Positions 1-11,096 of a DNA stretch of 64,000 nucleotides are shown here, one piece after another. Positions within the stretch are counted from its first letter, which is position 1; each line of letters starts with the position of its first letter. Below the pieces are notes generated by a model. The model was not told the DNA's origin, made no database searches, and saw only the letters and a list, made by a program, of their open reading frames with translations. A program made the translations under genes and the position numbers. The stretch is from Brachionus manjavacas (lineage: Eukaryota; Rotifera; Eurotatoria; Ploima; Brachionidae). Where the stretch lies: the NCBI GenBank assembly GCA_019054805.1, contig JAHQIY010000001.1, positions 6,338,501 through 6,402,500 on the forward strand. Reading direction: 5' to 3'.

Positions 1-101
1 CATTTTTTAAAAAGAGTTTAAAAGAGCCGCGTTTTAGATTAGTCCCTTTAAGTTCTTTTAAGAAGACATCTAAGTAACGAGTGCTGCCTCAAAAGTCTGG
101 G

Positions 102-235
102 TTTAAAAATTCTATTTGAAAAGAGACCAATTGTAGACATAATTTATTTTACTTATACGGCGCGGCATTTTAAGTTTTTAATCTAATGTCTGAATCATGT
201 CTACAATTGGTCTCTTCTCAAATAGAATTTTTAAA
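102..235. repeat. Foldback repeat, 39-bp arms
   Basis: Bases 102-140 and 197-235 are inverted copies of each other with one mismatch in 39 positions, around a 56-bp spacer that contains a GC-rich CGGCGCGGC motif. It looks like a small MITE or the ends of a deleted element. No coding sequence is seen in it. Confidence 0.85.
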
Positions 236-1515
236 TTTTATCAAAAATTTATACAACTTTTTTGATATTAAAAATAAAAATCAAAATTTGATCAGTTTTT
301 GTTGGATATTTATTTAACTTTACTTTAATGGTGAAAAAGAGTCTAAAAAACTTCTCGGATTAAGTGTTTAGTTTTATTCTTTTTAAATTAGGTCAATTTA
401 CGAAAATTCACGCTTTTTTACGTTAAAAAAAAACAAAATAAAAAACGTTAAAAATTAAATTATTCTTACACTCACCAAGATATTGATTCTAAGTGGACAA
501 TTAACATTACCTTAGACAATATAAATACTTAAAAAATTTTACTTTGTTAATCTATTTACCATTTTTACTGTAAAAATGGGGAATTTTCGTAATTTTTCTA
601 TAAAAAAAAGCTTAAAAATAATAAAATCTACAAAATTTAAAAATAAAAGCTCTAAAAAGAGACATTTATGAATATATAATATATCGTAATTTTTCAAAAA
701 TTTACGTAAAATTACCGTCGACTTTCATATCAAATCAACATTGTAAATTGAGTCATTAATTAAACTTTTCTGACATTTCAGGTAAAATACGCTACTTGAG
801 CGCTTCCTAAATCTCAATCTAGGAATCAAATTTATTGAGATCATTTTTACACAATGTTTTAATTTAAATCATTTTGTAATTTTTTCTAGAAATTTTATCT
901 CACCTTAAGCAAAATTTAAAAATAAAGATAAACTTAAGTGCAATAATCATTAAATTCATTATTTAGCTAAAATTTTAATATTAATTTATGTATTTTAGCT
1001 AAATTGTCTTATTTTTTCTTATCTTAGCTAAATAATTTTTTTAGTTATGTATTACGACATAGACATTCATTTGCAAATCATACAACCAAATGAAAGATCA
1101 CTGCTCAAAATGCTTCAAATAAATAAGCAAAATTTATTTTTAAATTTAGGACATCTAAGTTTTTGCTAGATGAGTGGTAATTATCTTTCATTGTGAGAGA
1201 CGCTCGCTAGCTTTTTTCAGCAAAGAGTAAATTACCACTTTTACTCTAAAGAAAAATAAAATACCTAGCGAAAATTGGCCAAAAAATTTTTTAAAACTTT
1301 ATTACATTACATTTATATAATAATTTAATTAACTCTGAACTTTGATATTTTGGAATTTTTTCCCTATTTTTTTTTAAATCTAAACAGCTCACCACGAAAA
1401 TTTGAATATTTTATAAATCTTAAAAAGAAATTTTCAAGATTAAATTTTCTAGTGTCTCTTGATTTGGGAGAGTGAAAAAAATAATAATTTAAAATAAAAA
1501 AATTAATTATCTTAC

Positions 1516-2649
1516 TCGTTCATTAGTTGTTTTTTCATTGATTAAGTAAAATGTATGCGCCCCAGCCATTCCTACCATGTTGAGGCCAATCACGATAGCA
1601 TATAGTCCCAGCAGAATAGTAATTTGAAGTTAAGGAAATAAATAAATGAATTAAAAAATAAAAATATTTTGAAAGGATATCTAACAACACTATCTCGAAA
1701 AGCATCACCGAGTGGTTTTATATTTTTTATTCCTTGATAATTTTATTTAAATTTTAATCATTTGTAAGAATAAATTAAAATTACTTAGACCAAGCGCGGT
1801 AGCAGAGGCGGCAAAACCATAGATTGCCATTAGGGCAGTAAACACCAAAAATAAATAAAAAGTCTTGTAGTTTCGCTTTCCCACGCAATTGCTTACCCAT
1901 GGACAGTGATGGTCAAAGCGTTCTTTTAGAAATTCCTGAAATTCTTGCAAAAAAAAACTAAACAAAACTTACCAACACACATGTTACAAACTCCGCAGTG
2001 TACAACTCGAGGTGGTCTGTAAAATTTACAAGTCGTCTAAATTTGTAAAACATTTTAAAATTTAAATTTAGATAAATTAGGAGGTTTCCTACACAAAATT
2101 TCATTTCATATTCACATCCTTTAATTTTAATAATTTTGTTCTTCGGGGTCGGGTAGTAGGAGCCCGAAAGATCAACCGAAATATCTTAAATTAAAATTTA
2201 AATTATTGAACTCTGGATACAAATATATTTACTGTTTTCTTTTTCAATGTAAAACGCTTCATCTGCAGTGGCTCTTGGCAGATAACCTGGATCCATGAAT
2301 GCACACATTATGTAATTAGACAACGATAGGAGAAAAAGTAGGAAACCAAAAATTGGCAAGGCAACAGAAGCGTGTTTAATTAAGTAAGGGATGCTAAATA
2401 GGAAAAAATAGTATTAAGATTTTGTTTTTGTTTAAATTTAGGTTTACAAACTCAAAGCCAAGATGAAAACAAGATGGAACAATAATCAAAGCCAAAACGC
2501 CCGGTATGGCCCACCAATTTTTACTCGTCTGAATCCTGCCATCGTACAAAAATGCCACTTTTCCGGGAAATATCTGCAAAAATTTTAGTTTAGATCAGTA
2601 GTTAATTTTTGTCACTTACTTTCCAGTGCCGCACTTCCTTCTCCTCCAT
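1516..2649 (-). CDS. zDHHC palmitoyltransferase (3' end incomplete)
   Basis: This is an S-acyltransferase of the DHHC family, which attaches palmitate to cysteines of target proteins at Golgi or plasma membranes. Eight exons join in frame: 2620-2649, 2452-2573, 2233-2393, 2093-2184, 1973-2036, 1785-1922, 1681-1732 and 1516-1618, giving 254 codons. The first residues are [10 protein letters not shown] followed by IFPG, as in the zDHHC9/14/18 group. Two membrane segments lie at about residues 28-50 and 58-80, then DPGYLPRAT, then the cysteine-rich domain ([18 protein letters not shown]) and the catalytic DHHC at 160-163. Two more membrane segments follow (about 178-202 and 220-243), then the TTxE motif TTNE at 250-253. 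The intron before the last exon is of the AT-AC type. After residue 254 a good GT donor (GTAAGA) occurs; no following exon is visible down to base 1, so the C-terminal tail is either beyond the window or, if unspliced, ends two codons later at a TAA. The donor at 2451 is weak and less sure. Confidence 0.93.
1619..1680 (-). other. U12-type AT-AC intron in the zDHHC gene
   Basis: The 62-bp intron begins ATATCCTTT (read on the minus strand) and ends TTAC, with TTCCTTAAC about 10 bases before the 3' end. These match the U12 5' splice site, branch site and AC acceptor. No AG is available between the flanking coding segments on the minus strand, so a GT-AG intron is not possible here. Splicing at AT-AC joins AG to T, giving a serine codon, and restores the frame from the FRDSVV segment into the fourth membrane segment. 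Confidence 0.9.
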
Positions 2650-4810
2650 CTTTTACGTAAAAAAAATTTCTATCAAAAAAAGCCAAATGGATAAACCTAT
2701 GATATATTTAGAATTTTTTTACATAATTCAAGTCAATTTTAATTTATGATTAAAAAAAACTAAAATTAAAAAAATAAAACCCAGCACACAATTATGTGTC
2801 AAGTTTATGCCCGTCAAAAAAAATAGAAAGATTTTTATTGTGCTTCCAATCTCGTGAGAAACTGATAGGTATCTGACTTAATGGTTGATTTAAATCATGC
2901 TTTTTGCTTGGCTTTGTCAAATTAGCAACAAATTCGAAATGGTTTTTGCCAAAATAAATTAAGTGAGCAATAAACTCTATTAAAACATATTAATTTTGAA
3001 TGCGGGGGACGAAAAATAATTCTTTTCCTATTAATGTATTTCATGTCGTAAAATTTAAATTTATTTTCTCTCTCTTGATGTTACATAATTTTATTTAATT
3101 TTTTTTCACTAAGGTATAAACAGTGTTTCCAATAGATACTTGCATTAATTTCTATTTTAAATGAGATTAGTTTTTTTTTTTAAATTTTTTTGCCATTGGC
3201 AACTTTTATTCGGTGGAGCGTGAACCCAAAAAGGTTAGGTTTAATTAGTTAAAATCTTTGTTTTTAAGATTGACAAGTGAATGCGGACAAAATGCAGCGT
3301 ATTTACTCAGCATTTTTAATTCTCAGCTCTAAATATTTCAAAAAAATTTAAGCATAAAAAACAAGCGTGACTTTTTTTTCAAAGTGAATAAAATATGAAT
3401 TTGCTTGATCAGTTCATTAATTTAAAATTTAACTGAAATTAGGCAAATTTCGTGATTAAAAACAAATTGTTATTTTCTGCTTTTTTTATCAATTAATGCT
3501 TCATAAAACTTTTTAATTAAAAATAAATGATTTTTACATAAGAAAAATTTACTCTAAAAAACTAATAACCTGCTCATTGATAAAGTCTTTTAGGTTGGGG
3601 TTTTTATATTTTCAATTAAATGATTCAATAAATTAGAATTGATCAGATTGGAAAAACTATTTTTATGTAAATTCATTTTAAAAACATCTAAAGAATAAAA
3701 ATTATTATTTATTTGTAATTATTAGTGAGAATAATTAAAAAAATCAATGATCATCAATTATCATTGCTATTTAACAGTCCATGATAACAGCAAATAACAA
3801 CTACTAAAGCTTCTTTGTTTTCTTATACAATTTTTAAAAATATTAAAATAATTTTAAGTTTTTCTTATTCAATATCAATGACCCAAAAGCTAAAAAGTCT
3901 TTCCAAATTGCTTGGAACAACTCCAAAGTATTCCTTTGACAAATTTCTAATAAAATTTTTTTTAGGAAAATCGATTCTGTCTTTTAATTTAAAAAAAATA
4001 GCGGATCAACAAAATTTCTTTAATGATCTAACAATATTGGTACTATTTGGCAAAAATGAAGTAGCACCCTGCACTTTATTTTGACAAAAATAATTAAATA
4101 TTAATTCAAGTCTCATAGGCACAATAGCAATAAATAATAAAGAAAAGAAAAAATATTTCGTTAAATTAAATAAGAATCAGTGTAGAAATTAAATTAAAAA
4201 ATGTGCTTCTTTCATTTATAAAGAAAATACGAGTATGAAGTCCTTCTGAATTTAAAAATTTAAAAATAGAAAGGGAAACACTTTAAATTTAACTTTATTT
4301 TCTTAAACATTCAATTAATGTTTTTTTAAATAATGCATATTCATTATTCTTTTATTATTTATTATTTAAGATTTTTGTTATTCGTTGGACCACTCGAAAT
4401 TCTAATTAAGACTTTGCGTCGTACTTTTTAGATGAATTTATATCATTGAAATCTATGGTTTATTATTATTTTTCCTAAAAATATTGTTGACTCATCATTA
4501 TGAATCGAATAATTGAATATTTTTGCGTGGTTAAATTAATATCACAAAGGCTTCAAAGCGTGAATAAAATTACGAATGATTTGAAATCTAAAAAAATTTA
4601 ATATTATAAAATTAATTTGTCTTATTTTAAAACATTTTAAAATAATATTTAAAATATTATAATTTACATAAGAAAATGATGAAAAATTTAATTGTATGTA
4701 ATAGTTTATTTAAAAGAGTTAAAAATTATAGAAATCGGAGAGGTAAAGACAATATTAAAAAGAATATTTACAAACATTTTTGAACTTGTTGTAATTTTTG
4801 GACTTAATGA
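2650..4810. other. Intergenic AT-rich DNA
   Basis: This segment upstream of the zDHHC gene holds homopolymer runs and simple AT-rich sequence. A short open frame of 89 codons at 3815-4084 (+) has low-complexity composition and no recognisable motif. No gene is supported. Confidence 0.5.
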
Positions 4811-4816
4811 TGATTT

Positions 4817-5060
4817 TAATTAATCAATATTTTAAATATCAATTTAAAATTTTAACTAATATTTTTCTTACCAACAGCATACCCGAATCCCTAAACCAGG
4901 GCTCCATCCCGGACCCAGTTTAGTTTTTAATATAATGTGTAAATTACCATTAAGTACAAAAACAATTTAAATTATGATAAAGAACAAAAAGTAAAGTGTG
5001 ACAAAAAGTACAAAAAGGAAAATAGTTTTTTGAGAGTTTAATCTCATAGTCTATTCATGA
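4817..5060 (+). repeat. Dispersed repeat, copy 1 (inverted relative to 8345-8548)
   Basis: This stretch begins with TTTTAATTAATCAATATTTT and contains a locally GC-rich core (CCCTAAACCAGGGCTCC, then CCCGGACCC). It is repeated in reverse orientation at 8345-8548 with clear but imperfect identity over roughly 200 bp, including the GTTTAATCTCAT end. No open frame is evident. It may be a SINE-like element or a LINE 3' end. Confidence 0.75.
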
Positions 5061-5821
5061 AATCGGAATCTTAAAAAATTGATGAAATTATTAAAAAATT
5101 ATATTTTATAACTGAATTTCAAATTTTTTTCAAAATATTTTATCAATTTAATCTAAATGATTTAGACCTGAGAGAATTTACACAAAAACATTTTTTAAGT
5201 TGATTATATATTTTATTTTTTTAATTATGTAGCTTTTTTTATAATGAAATGCCTATTACGTCATTATGATATGAGTTCTTTATGTCAATGTTTTTTTCCT
5301 TTGTGCTTAAATTTTGATTACTGAATGCCTTGATTACACAGACGAACCAACTGTCATAGTGTTCCTTAAAACATTTCATTTTTTGCCTGCAAAACTTACA
5401 TTGCTACCAAAGTTGTTTTTGAAAATCAAGTTAAAAATAAAGTCTTTGACTTTAATTTTTTTTTCCTGTCGAAGTAAAAACATTATTAAAATTTTTAGAA
5501 AATTGATCAGCATTGTGAAATTTTTCTAGACTCTAGATTTGATTTTTTCCAAATTTTTTAATATAAATGATCTCAGATTTAACATGGAAATTATGATCTT
5601 TGAATTAAATGAATTTTTGAAAAAAACTCATACAACACCAAATTTCAATTGAACTTCTTACTTAAAATCTGAAGTATTTGATAGTGGCTTTTTATTTTTT
5701 GTCCGAATGTATTAATTAAAAATTCAACTTTAAAAGTTTAAATTTAAGGTTATCTTCATTGACCATAATAAAATTCTAAATAATGGATTTAAGCATTATT
5801 TGTACTTGACCAACATCCTAT

Positions 5822-6412
5822 CAAACTTTGTAATATACTAATGGATCTTTTCAGCATACCCATTTTTCATCCCAGCATACTTTACTTATTAGCACACTTT
5901 TTTCTGAAAAACATACCTGCCTTTTTAAAACAATCAAAAAATTGTTAAGCATACTGAATTTTTGAAATAAACAAAAAAGTTTAAAAAAAAAATAAACAAA
6001 ATTTAAGTCAATTTAAGTAAATGTTAAAAAAAAAATTTAATTTGAATTTTTTTAACAATGCACTGTCTCATTTTTTCAGACCACCAAGCTTGGGTTTGTT
6101 CACAAAATTATTAGACTCTTGTAATTATCTTATTATCAGCAAATTTAATCTCGTCTCTACCTTTAAAAAAGAAAGAAAACTTATTATCTTGTTCAAAAAA
6201 TTTCCATTTCGAACGCTTTTTGGTGAATTGTTTCCACTTGCTACCGGTAGATGATTCTAGTAAAAATTCGTGAAAACTTTTTGAATAAATAGTTTTAGTA
6301 TGTTGATCAGATTTTAGTATACTATTAAAGAGTTTGGTATGTTGATAATGCAAGTATGGTGGGATGAATAATGTATATGCTGAAAAGTTTTGCTAGTATG
6401 TTAAAAAGTTAT
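5822..6412. mobile_element. Non-autonomous DNA element with imperfect TIRs and subterminal GCATAC motifs
   Basis: The left end (from about 5822) and the reverse complement of the right end (to about 6412) align over roughly 80 bases, sharing CTTTTCAGCATA and TTCATCCCA blocks. Inside both ends the motif AGCATAC or AACATAC recurs: at least five times on the left and, as GTATGTT or GTATGCT, at least five times on the right. Such arrays usually mark transposase binding sites. Short open frames inside (6021-6254 +, 6111-6353 -) overlap each other and show no domain. Confidence 0.7.
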
Positions 6413-7950
6413 CGGTAACCTAAAACAACAATCCCTAAAAAAGGATAAGCTTTGTTTGATTTATTAATTTTTAACATAAAATATTGAGACTATTTTCAAA
6501 AATTCTGAATATTTATACCATTTATTAAATAAAAAATTAAGAAAATTTTAACTTTTCTTATTGAATTATTCTAAACAAAATTTAATGAAAAAAAATCAAT
6601 AAAAATAAATTTTTTAATTCCTTGTTAATTCAAATACCGTAAAAAAACTTACCTTTAAAAGTAAAGGTTTTGTATTCATCACAGAAAATTTAAAAAATTC
6701 GATTTAATTAGATTATCTAAAACTAAATTCAATTGATTAAAAAGTAAAATTTGTTAGAAAATCATTTTAATCACAAAAAAATGATTCTTTATTTTTATAT
6801 TTGAAAAATTAAAATAGCGCTTTTTTAAATTATCATGTATTTAAAAGTTTTCAAAAGAATTCACACTTTAAATGATTTTTTTTCTAATTATAACTATTTC
6901 CTTTTAAATGTATGATTGCTTACAAAGACTACCAAAAATTAAATTTCTTGAAGACTAATGTATAAAAAAAATACGAAAAAAAAAGATTTATATTTTTAAA
7001 AAATCTAAAAATAATATTTGATTACTTGTTTAAAATTATTTTTTGCAGTTTAATTTAGAAATTAAATTATGCAGCTAAAAGTTTCACGAGAAAAATTATT
7101 TTTTTATAAAATTGAGGAATAATTAAGAAAATACTTAGTACTTTCTTAATTAAGTTTTACATTTAATTTTTTTTTCAAAATTTCTATTTATTCTACTTCT
7201 TTCTTATATAATATTCCATGTTTGACAATCCATGATAGTAAGAACAAAGTCTTGGATTTAAATTATGGGTAAAAATGATTTTATGTGAATTGGTCATGCG
7301 ATTTTATGTGAAAGGCTCTTCCCATTCTTTCCATTTTTTGCTAATAATTATCCTTTAATTAGAATCGGTCTACATTATTTTATTACAACAAAGTCATTCT
7401 ACATAATCACAAGAGACAAAAATTGGTACAAAATGAATTCTCAACGCAAATTTGATAAAAAAATTTTAGCACTAAAATAAATATTTTGAAAAAAGATATT
7501 ACAACAAAAAAAATAACACAAAAATTAAAATTTAAATAAACTTAGATATCTCAAAAAATAGTTGAATTAATATTTGCTTTTATTTTCTATAACTTGCTTG
7601 ATTTAAAAAAAAATTTCTTTAATTAAAAATCAACTTTATATTATTAAGATTTTAGTTAAAGAATTAATTAAAAAATAGAGTTTAACCGAAAATTAACTGA
7701 AATTGAGAATTTCATTATAAATGTTCCCATAATAACAAGTAACAAGCATTAAGTACTTAGAGATTGCTGCAATTGTCACGATGATGAAACTAAAAACATT
7801 TAGAATAGTAGACAAAATTTTAAACTCAGTAATGAGAGGTCAATTGTCCAAAACAGGGATAAGATTGAATAATGTGACCACTGGTCATCATTTTAAAATA
7901 CTTGACCAAGTTAACTAAATCTTAAAACCTAACAAGTGATCAGGATAATT
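6413..7950. other. AT-rich DNA without recognisable gene
   Basis: No open frame of convincing composition, splice-linked exon or structured repeat was found here. It contains poly(A)/poly(T) runs only. Confidence 0.4.
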
Positions 7951-7959
7951 AAATGTGTC

Positions 7960-8325
7960 TAGTAAAATTTTGCAGATGATATTTTAATACTAATTACGAG
8001 TTGGAAGGAACTAAAAAAAGCACTCAATATCTACGAAAAATATGGAATACAAAAAGAAATAAAATTTAATCCAGATAAAACACAGTTTATTATATTTGGT
8101 GATAAAATAAAAGTGGGTGATCAAAGATCAAGTTGAATCAAGGATTAAAACGGCATTTAAATCATTCTCTTGAAGAAAACTAAAAACTGAAAATAATTAC
8201 CAGACAACTAGGATTAAAATATACCTCTACAAAGTGTTTGTAAGACCAAAACTTACACATGGTTTGGAAAACTACGTTCTAACAAAACAATAAATAAAAA
8301 ATGCCAACAACTGAGGCGATCATCG
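7960..8325 (+). pseudogene. Non-LTR retrotransposon reverse-transcriptase fragment
   Basis: The palm motif FADDILIL of a LINE reverse transcriptase is readable from about 7966, followed by FNPDKTQFIIFGDK, the usual thumb-entry segment. In another frame a thumb and C-terminal part follows (RIKTAFKSFS, then IYLYKVFVRPKLTHGLENY). Stops and a frame change separate the pieces, so it is a dead fragment without 5' domains. It lies next to the inverted repeat at 8345. Confidence 0.75.
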
Positions 8326-8344
8326 TTTTTTTTCAGTTTTAAAT

Positions 8345-8548
8345 TAAAAAGAATATATTGCATATGACAATGAGATTAAACTTTTAAAAAAGCATTTTGT
8401 CCTGTTCCTTTTTGTAATTAATGGTATTTTAATCATTATATTAAAACTTAAACGGGGTCCGGGGCGGAGCCATGGTCTAGGGATGCTGGAGGAAAGAAAA
8501 ATATTAATTTAATTTAAAATTGATATTTAAAATATTGATTAATTAAAA
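8345..8548 (-). repeat. Dispersed repeat, copy 2
   Basis: This is the reverse-oriented counterpart of 4817-5060, with the GC-rich core GGGGTCCGGGGCGGAGCC and the shared AATATTGATTAATTAAAA end. The two copies face each other 3.3 kb apart. Confidence 0.75.
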
Positions 8549-9194
8549 CATTTTTTTAGTACCATTAAGTAAAAAAAGTACAGAAAGTACAGAAAGGTTT
8601 TTAAATTTTTATTCTCATTGTTTATACCTCATATTGCATGAATTTCAATATTTTAAATTAAACTTTTAAGTGAAATAGAACAAATTTAATAAGAAAAATT
8701 GATTGAAAATTTCTTTTTTAAACTTTAATTCAGAAGTACAATTTTAACAACCGAGTTATAAGATTGATAATTAAATCATTGATAAATTTTTAATAAAAAA
8801 AATCAATTTTCAATATTTTTAAAATCTTTAATTTTCTTTTAAAAAATTGCTTCTATTTTTCTTAACTTTGTTTCAATTTAGTCGATAATTTTCCTGTTCA
8901 AATTAATTCTTACTGTGACTTATTTAATCAGTTTATTTTCCATTAACTCTAGAAAACCTTTAAAGCTTGACGAGGTTTACTAAAAGCTTTAAAATGATAT
9001 AATATATGATTTAATTTACTTTGGAGAGTAATGAACTTAAAGTGGAAATGAATTAATAATTCCTTGATGGCGTTTTTGACTCTATTGAGCTATGTTTAAT
9101 AATTTACAATTAAAAATATTTAGAATTTTTTTAACTAAACTTATTAAACTTAAATGAGATTTTTTTGGTTAATTTAAATGGCTTATATTCAAGA

Positions 9195-9350
9195 ATTATG
9201 ATTTGAAAAAAATAGTTTCGAGTTTCAAGTTCAAATTTGAAACTCGAGCTCGAGACTCGAACTCAGAACTTAGTAATAACTAAGTTTGAGACTAAAAACT
9301 TTAACTTGAAATTCTGTTAAAGTCAAGTTTAAAAATTTCACTTTGCTAAA
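9195..9350. repeat. Dense short palindromes (CTCGAG-rich)
   Basis: Between 9215 and 9265 the sequence alternates between GAGTTTCAA and TTTGAAACTC, with CTCGAGCTCGAG in the middle, forming overlapping small hairpins. It lies just before a member of the CAGAGTTGT repeat family. No coding capacity is seen. Confidence 0.5.
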
Positions 9351-9428
9351 AATAATAAAAACTTTAGGCCAAATTTAGCAACAATTTATCAGTATTTTTA
9401 AATATTGTTATAACTTTAATTCTTATTC

Positions 9429-9595
9429 CAGATTAAAGTTGTCTAAAAGTCTCAAGTCAATCCCAGTCCGGACTTTTTTTTTCAAGTCAAAGTGGCACAA
9501 AATTCATGTGACCGAACTTTGAAAAAAAAATTCAAGCTTTTGACTTGTCCAAGTCCGGACTTAGACTTTAATTTGGGAATTTTTAATTACCCTGT
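9429..9595. repeat. CAGAGTTGT-family MITE copy
   Basis: It starts CCAGATTAAAGTTGTCTAAAAG, continues with CAAGTCAA and a GTCCGGAC palindrome, and ends near TTTTAATTACCCTG. The block AATTCATGTGACCG is shared with the copy at 45.3 kb, and the CAAGTC/GACTTG blocks with the complete copy at 53575-53817. It is non-coding. Confidence 0.6.
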
Positions 9596-10205
9596 TTCAG
9601 ATTTATTTACAGTTAAATACATTTTTTTTTAAACTAATATTATTAGTTTTTTAATAGTTCAATACTGGATTTCAATTTTTAGCGCTGAATTATCGTTTTT
9701 AACCACATGTTATCAAAGTTTTTATTCAAATATATGTAAAAGCGTTCAATAAAGACAGAGCTAGATGGGATGCTCAACAATATATTAGCTTATTTATTTG
9801 AATTTTTCAATTCACAGATGTTTTCGTTTCAAAATTTGGCACTTGATTTTTATTTAAAAGTTGGGTTGTCCAAAACTTTTTGAATAAAATAAACTTTTTC
9901 TTGACAATTTCTATTTACTAATTTGATTTCCTTGTCCAGTTTCGCTTTAACAATCATCGTCGCGCATACATTCAGCTAATGAATCATTAGTTCCTAAAGA
10001 GATTGAAGTTTCAATTAAAATTAAAATTCTCATTGATATTTTGATCTGACTTGTTTTTTTGCAGTAATTTGTATGTTTACTTGAATCAGGTTATCTTTTT
10101 TTGATGACCAAACAGCCTGGTTTACTAATTCAAAAGTAAAAAATTTAAAATAATTTTTTTGAATTAAGTTTTAATTATGAAATAAATTTTTATTTCTTAA
10201 TAGAA

Positions 10206-10342
10206 TTAGTGCAGGGGTACATTTCTGGATTTAACTTACTTTGTTAAATCAAAAGGTAAATTCTGCAAAAGTTTGCTAAAAATAACTCACTTAAAATTGT
10301 TCATTTTGAAAGTAAGTTTAATCCAAAAATACACCTTTGCAA
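10206..10342. mobile_element. Short MITE with about 32-bp TIRs
   Basis: The left arm GCAGGGGTACATTTCTGG (from 10211), continuing to ACTTACTTT, is matched in inverted form by the right arm ending CACCTTTGC at 10340. The inner parts (GGATTTAACTTACTTT against AAAGTAAGTTTAATCC) pair closely. It has no coding capacity. The host junction contains ATTA on both sides, so the target duplication is not certain. Confidence 0.75.
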
Positions 10343-10959
10343 TTAATATTTTAAATAATAACAATTTATTTAATAATTAAAATTTTTATAGCTAAATATT
10401 CTTTTGAGTCCCTTTGTGTCCTTTACTTAGTGCACATAATTTTTTTTCCTTTTTTGTCCTTAAATAGGTAAATTAAAGTTTTCTTTTTGTGTTCATTAAT
10501 TTTTAGAATTGTATACTTGTCCAGATGATTACTATAGAACACTGATAAGTTATCATTTTATATTGATCGCCCACGTATTGAGCGTCTGTCTTTTAGGGAA
10601 ATTGATTTTTAAAATGCTTCTTAAAAAACTACAATGTAGAGATAATACAGGATTAGAAGTAGGTTTTTGTTTATTTTTATTTCTAATAATTACAATATAA
10701 ATAACAAATAAAAAATTACTGAGTTAAAAATACTCAAAAAATGCTCCAAATGTTAATTTCATTTATCATTTATTATTTTTTATTTTTCTTATATTCAATG
10801 TTAAATATTCTCGATTAGGTTTATTAATTACAATAAAAATTTGAATTTTTTAAATTTCACAGCACGAATTTTCAAAAAATAAATAATATTCAAAAAATTT
10901 CGCTTGTATGGTTTATTTTGAAATTGTTTTTCAATCACTTAAGAATTAATGTTTCAATA

Positions 10960-11025
10960 ACGTTTAAATGCGCATCTGCTCGGGATTTAGGTCCCTACAG
11001 CATACCTTACTACTACTACTAATAA
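10960..11025 (+). repeat. Possible LINE 3' end with (ACT)n tail
   Basis: A GC-richer stretch (GCGCATCTGCTCGGGATTTAGG) is followed by ACTACTACTACTAATAAC. The tail matches those on the CR1-like LINE copies elsewhere in the window. No coding part is recognisable before it. Confidence 0.4.
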
Positions 11026-11047
11026 CAAATTTTTCAACTTTTTGATT

Positions 11048-11096
11048 TGATTTATGTATTTATGATTATTCTTAATAATCATAAATACATAAATCA
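11048..11096. repeat. Perfect 23-bp palindrome
   Basis: Bases 11048-11070 and 11074-11096 are exact reverse complements around a CTT loop. It is a stable hairpin of pure AT-rich composition with no coding context. Confidence 0.9.

Noticed and set aside
1619..1732. GT-AG intron between the FRDSVV segment and the last zDHHC exon
   Set aside because: No AG occurs on the minus strand before the next coding segment; the AT-AC signals fit instead.
3815..4084. 89-codon open frame
   Set aside because: The composition is Lys/Phe/Leu-rich as expected of translated AT-rich DNA, with no motif and no splice partner.
10509..10700. 63-codon open frame with hydrophobic stretches
   Set aside because: It is short and isolated; hydrophobicity follows from T-rich codons.
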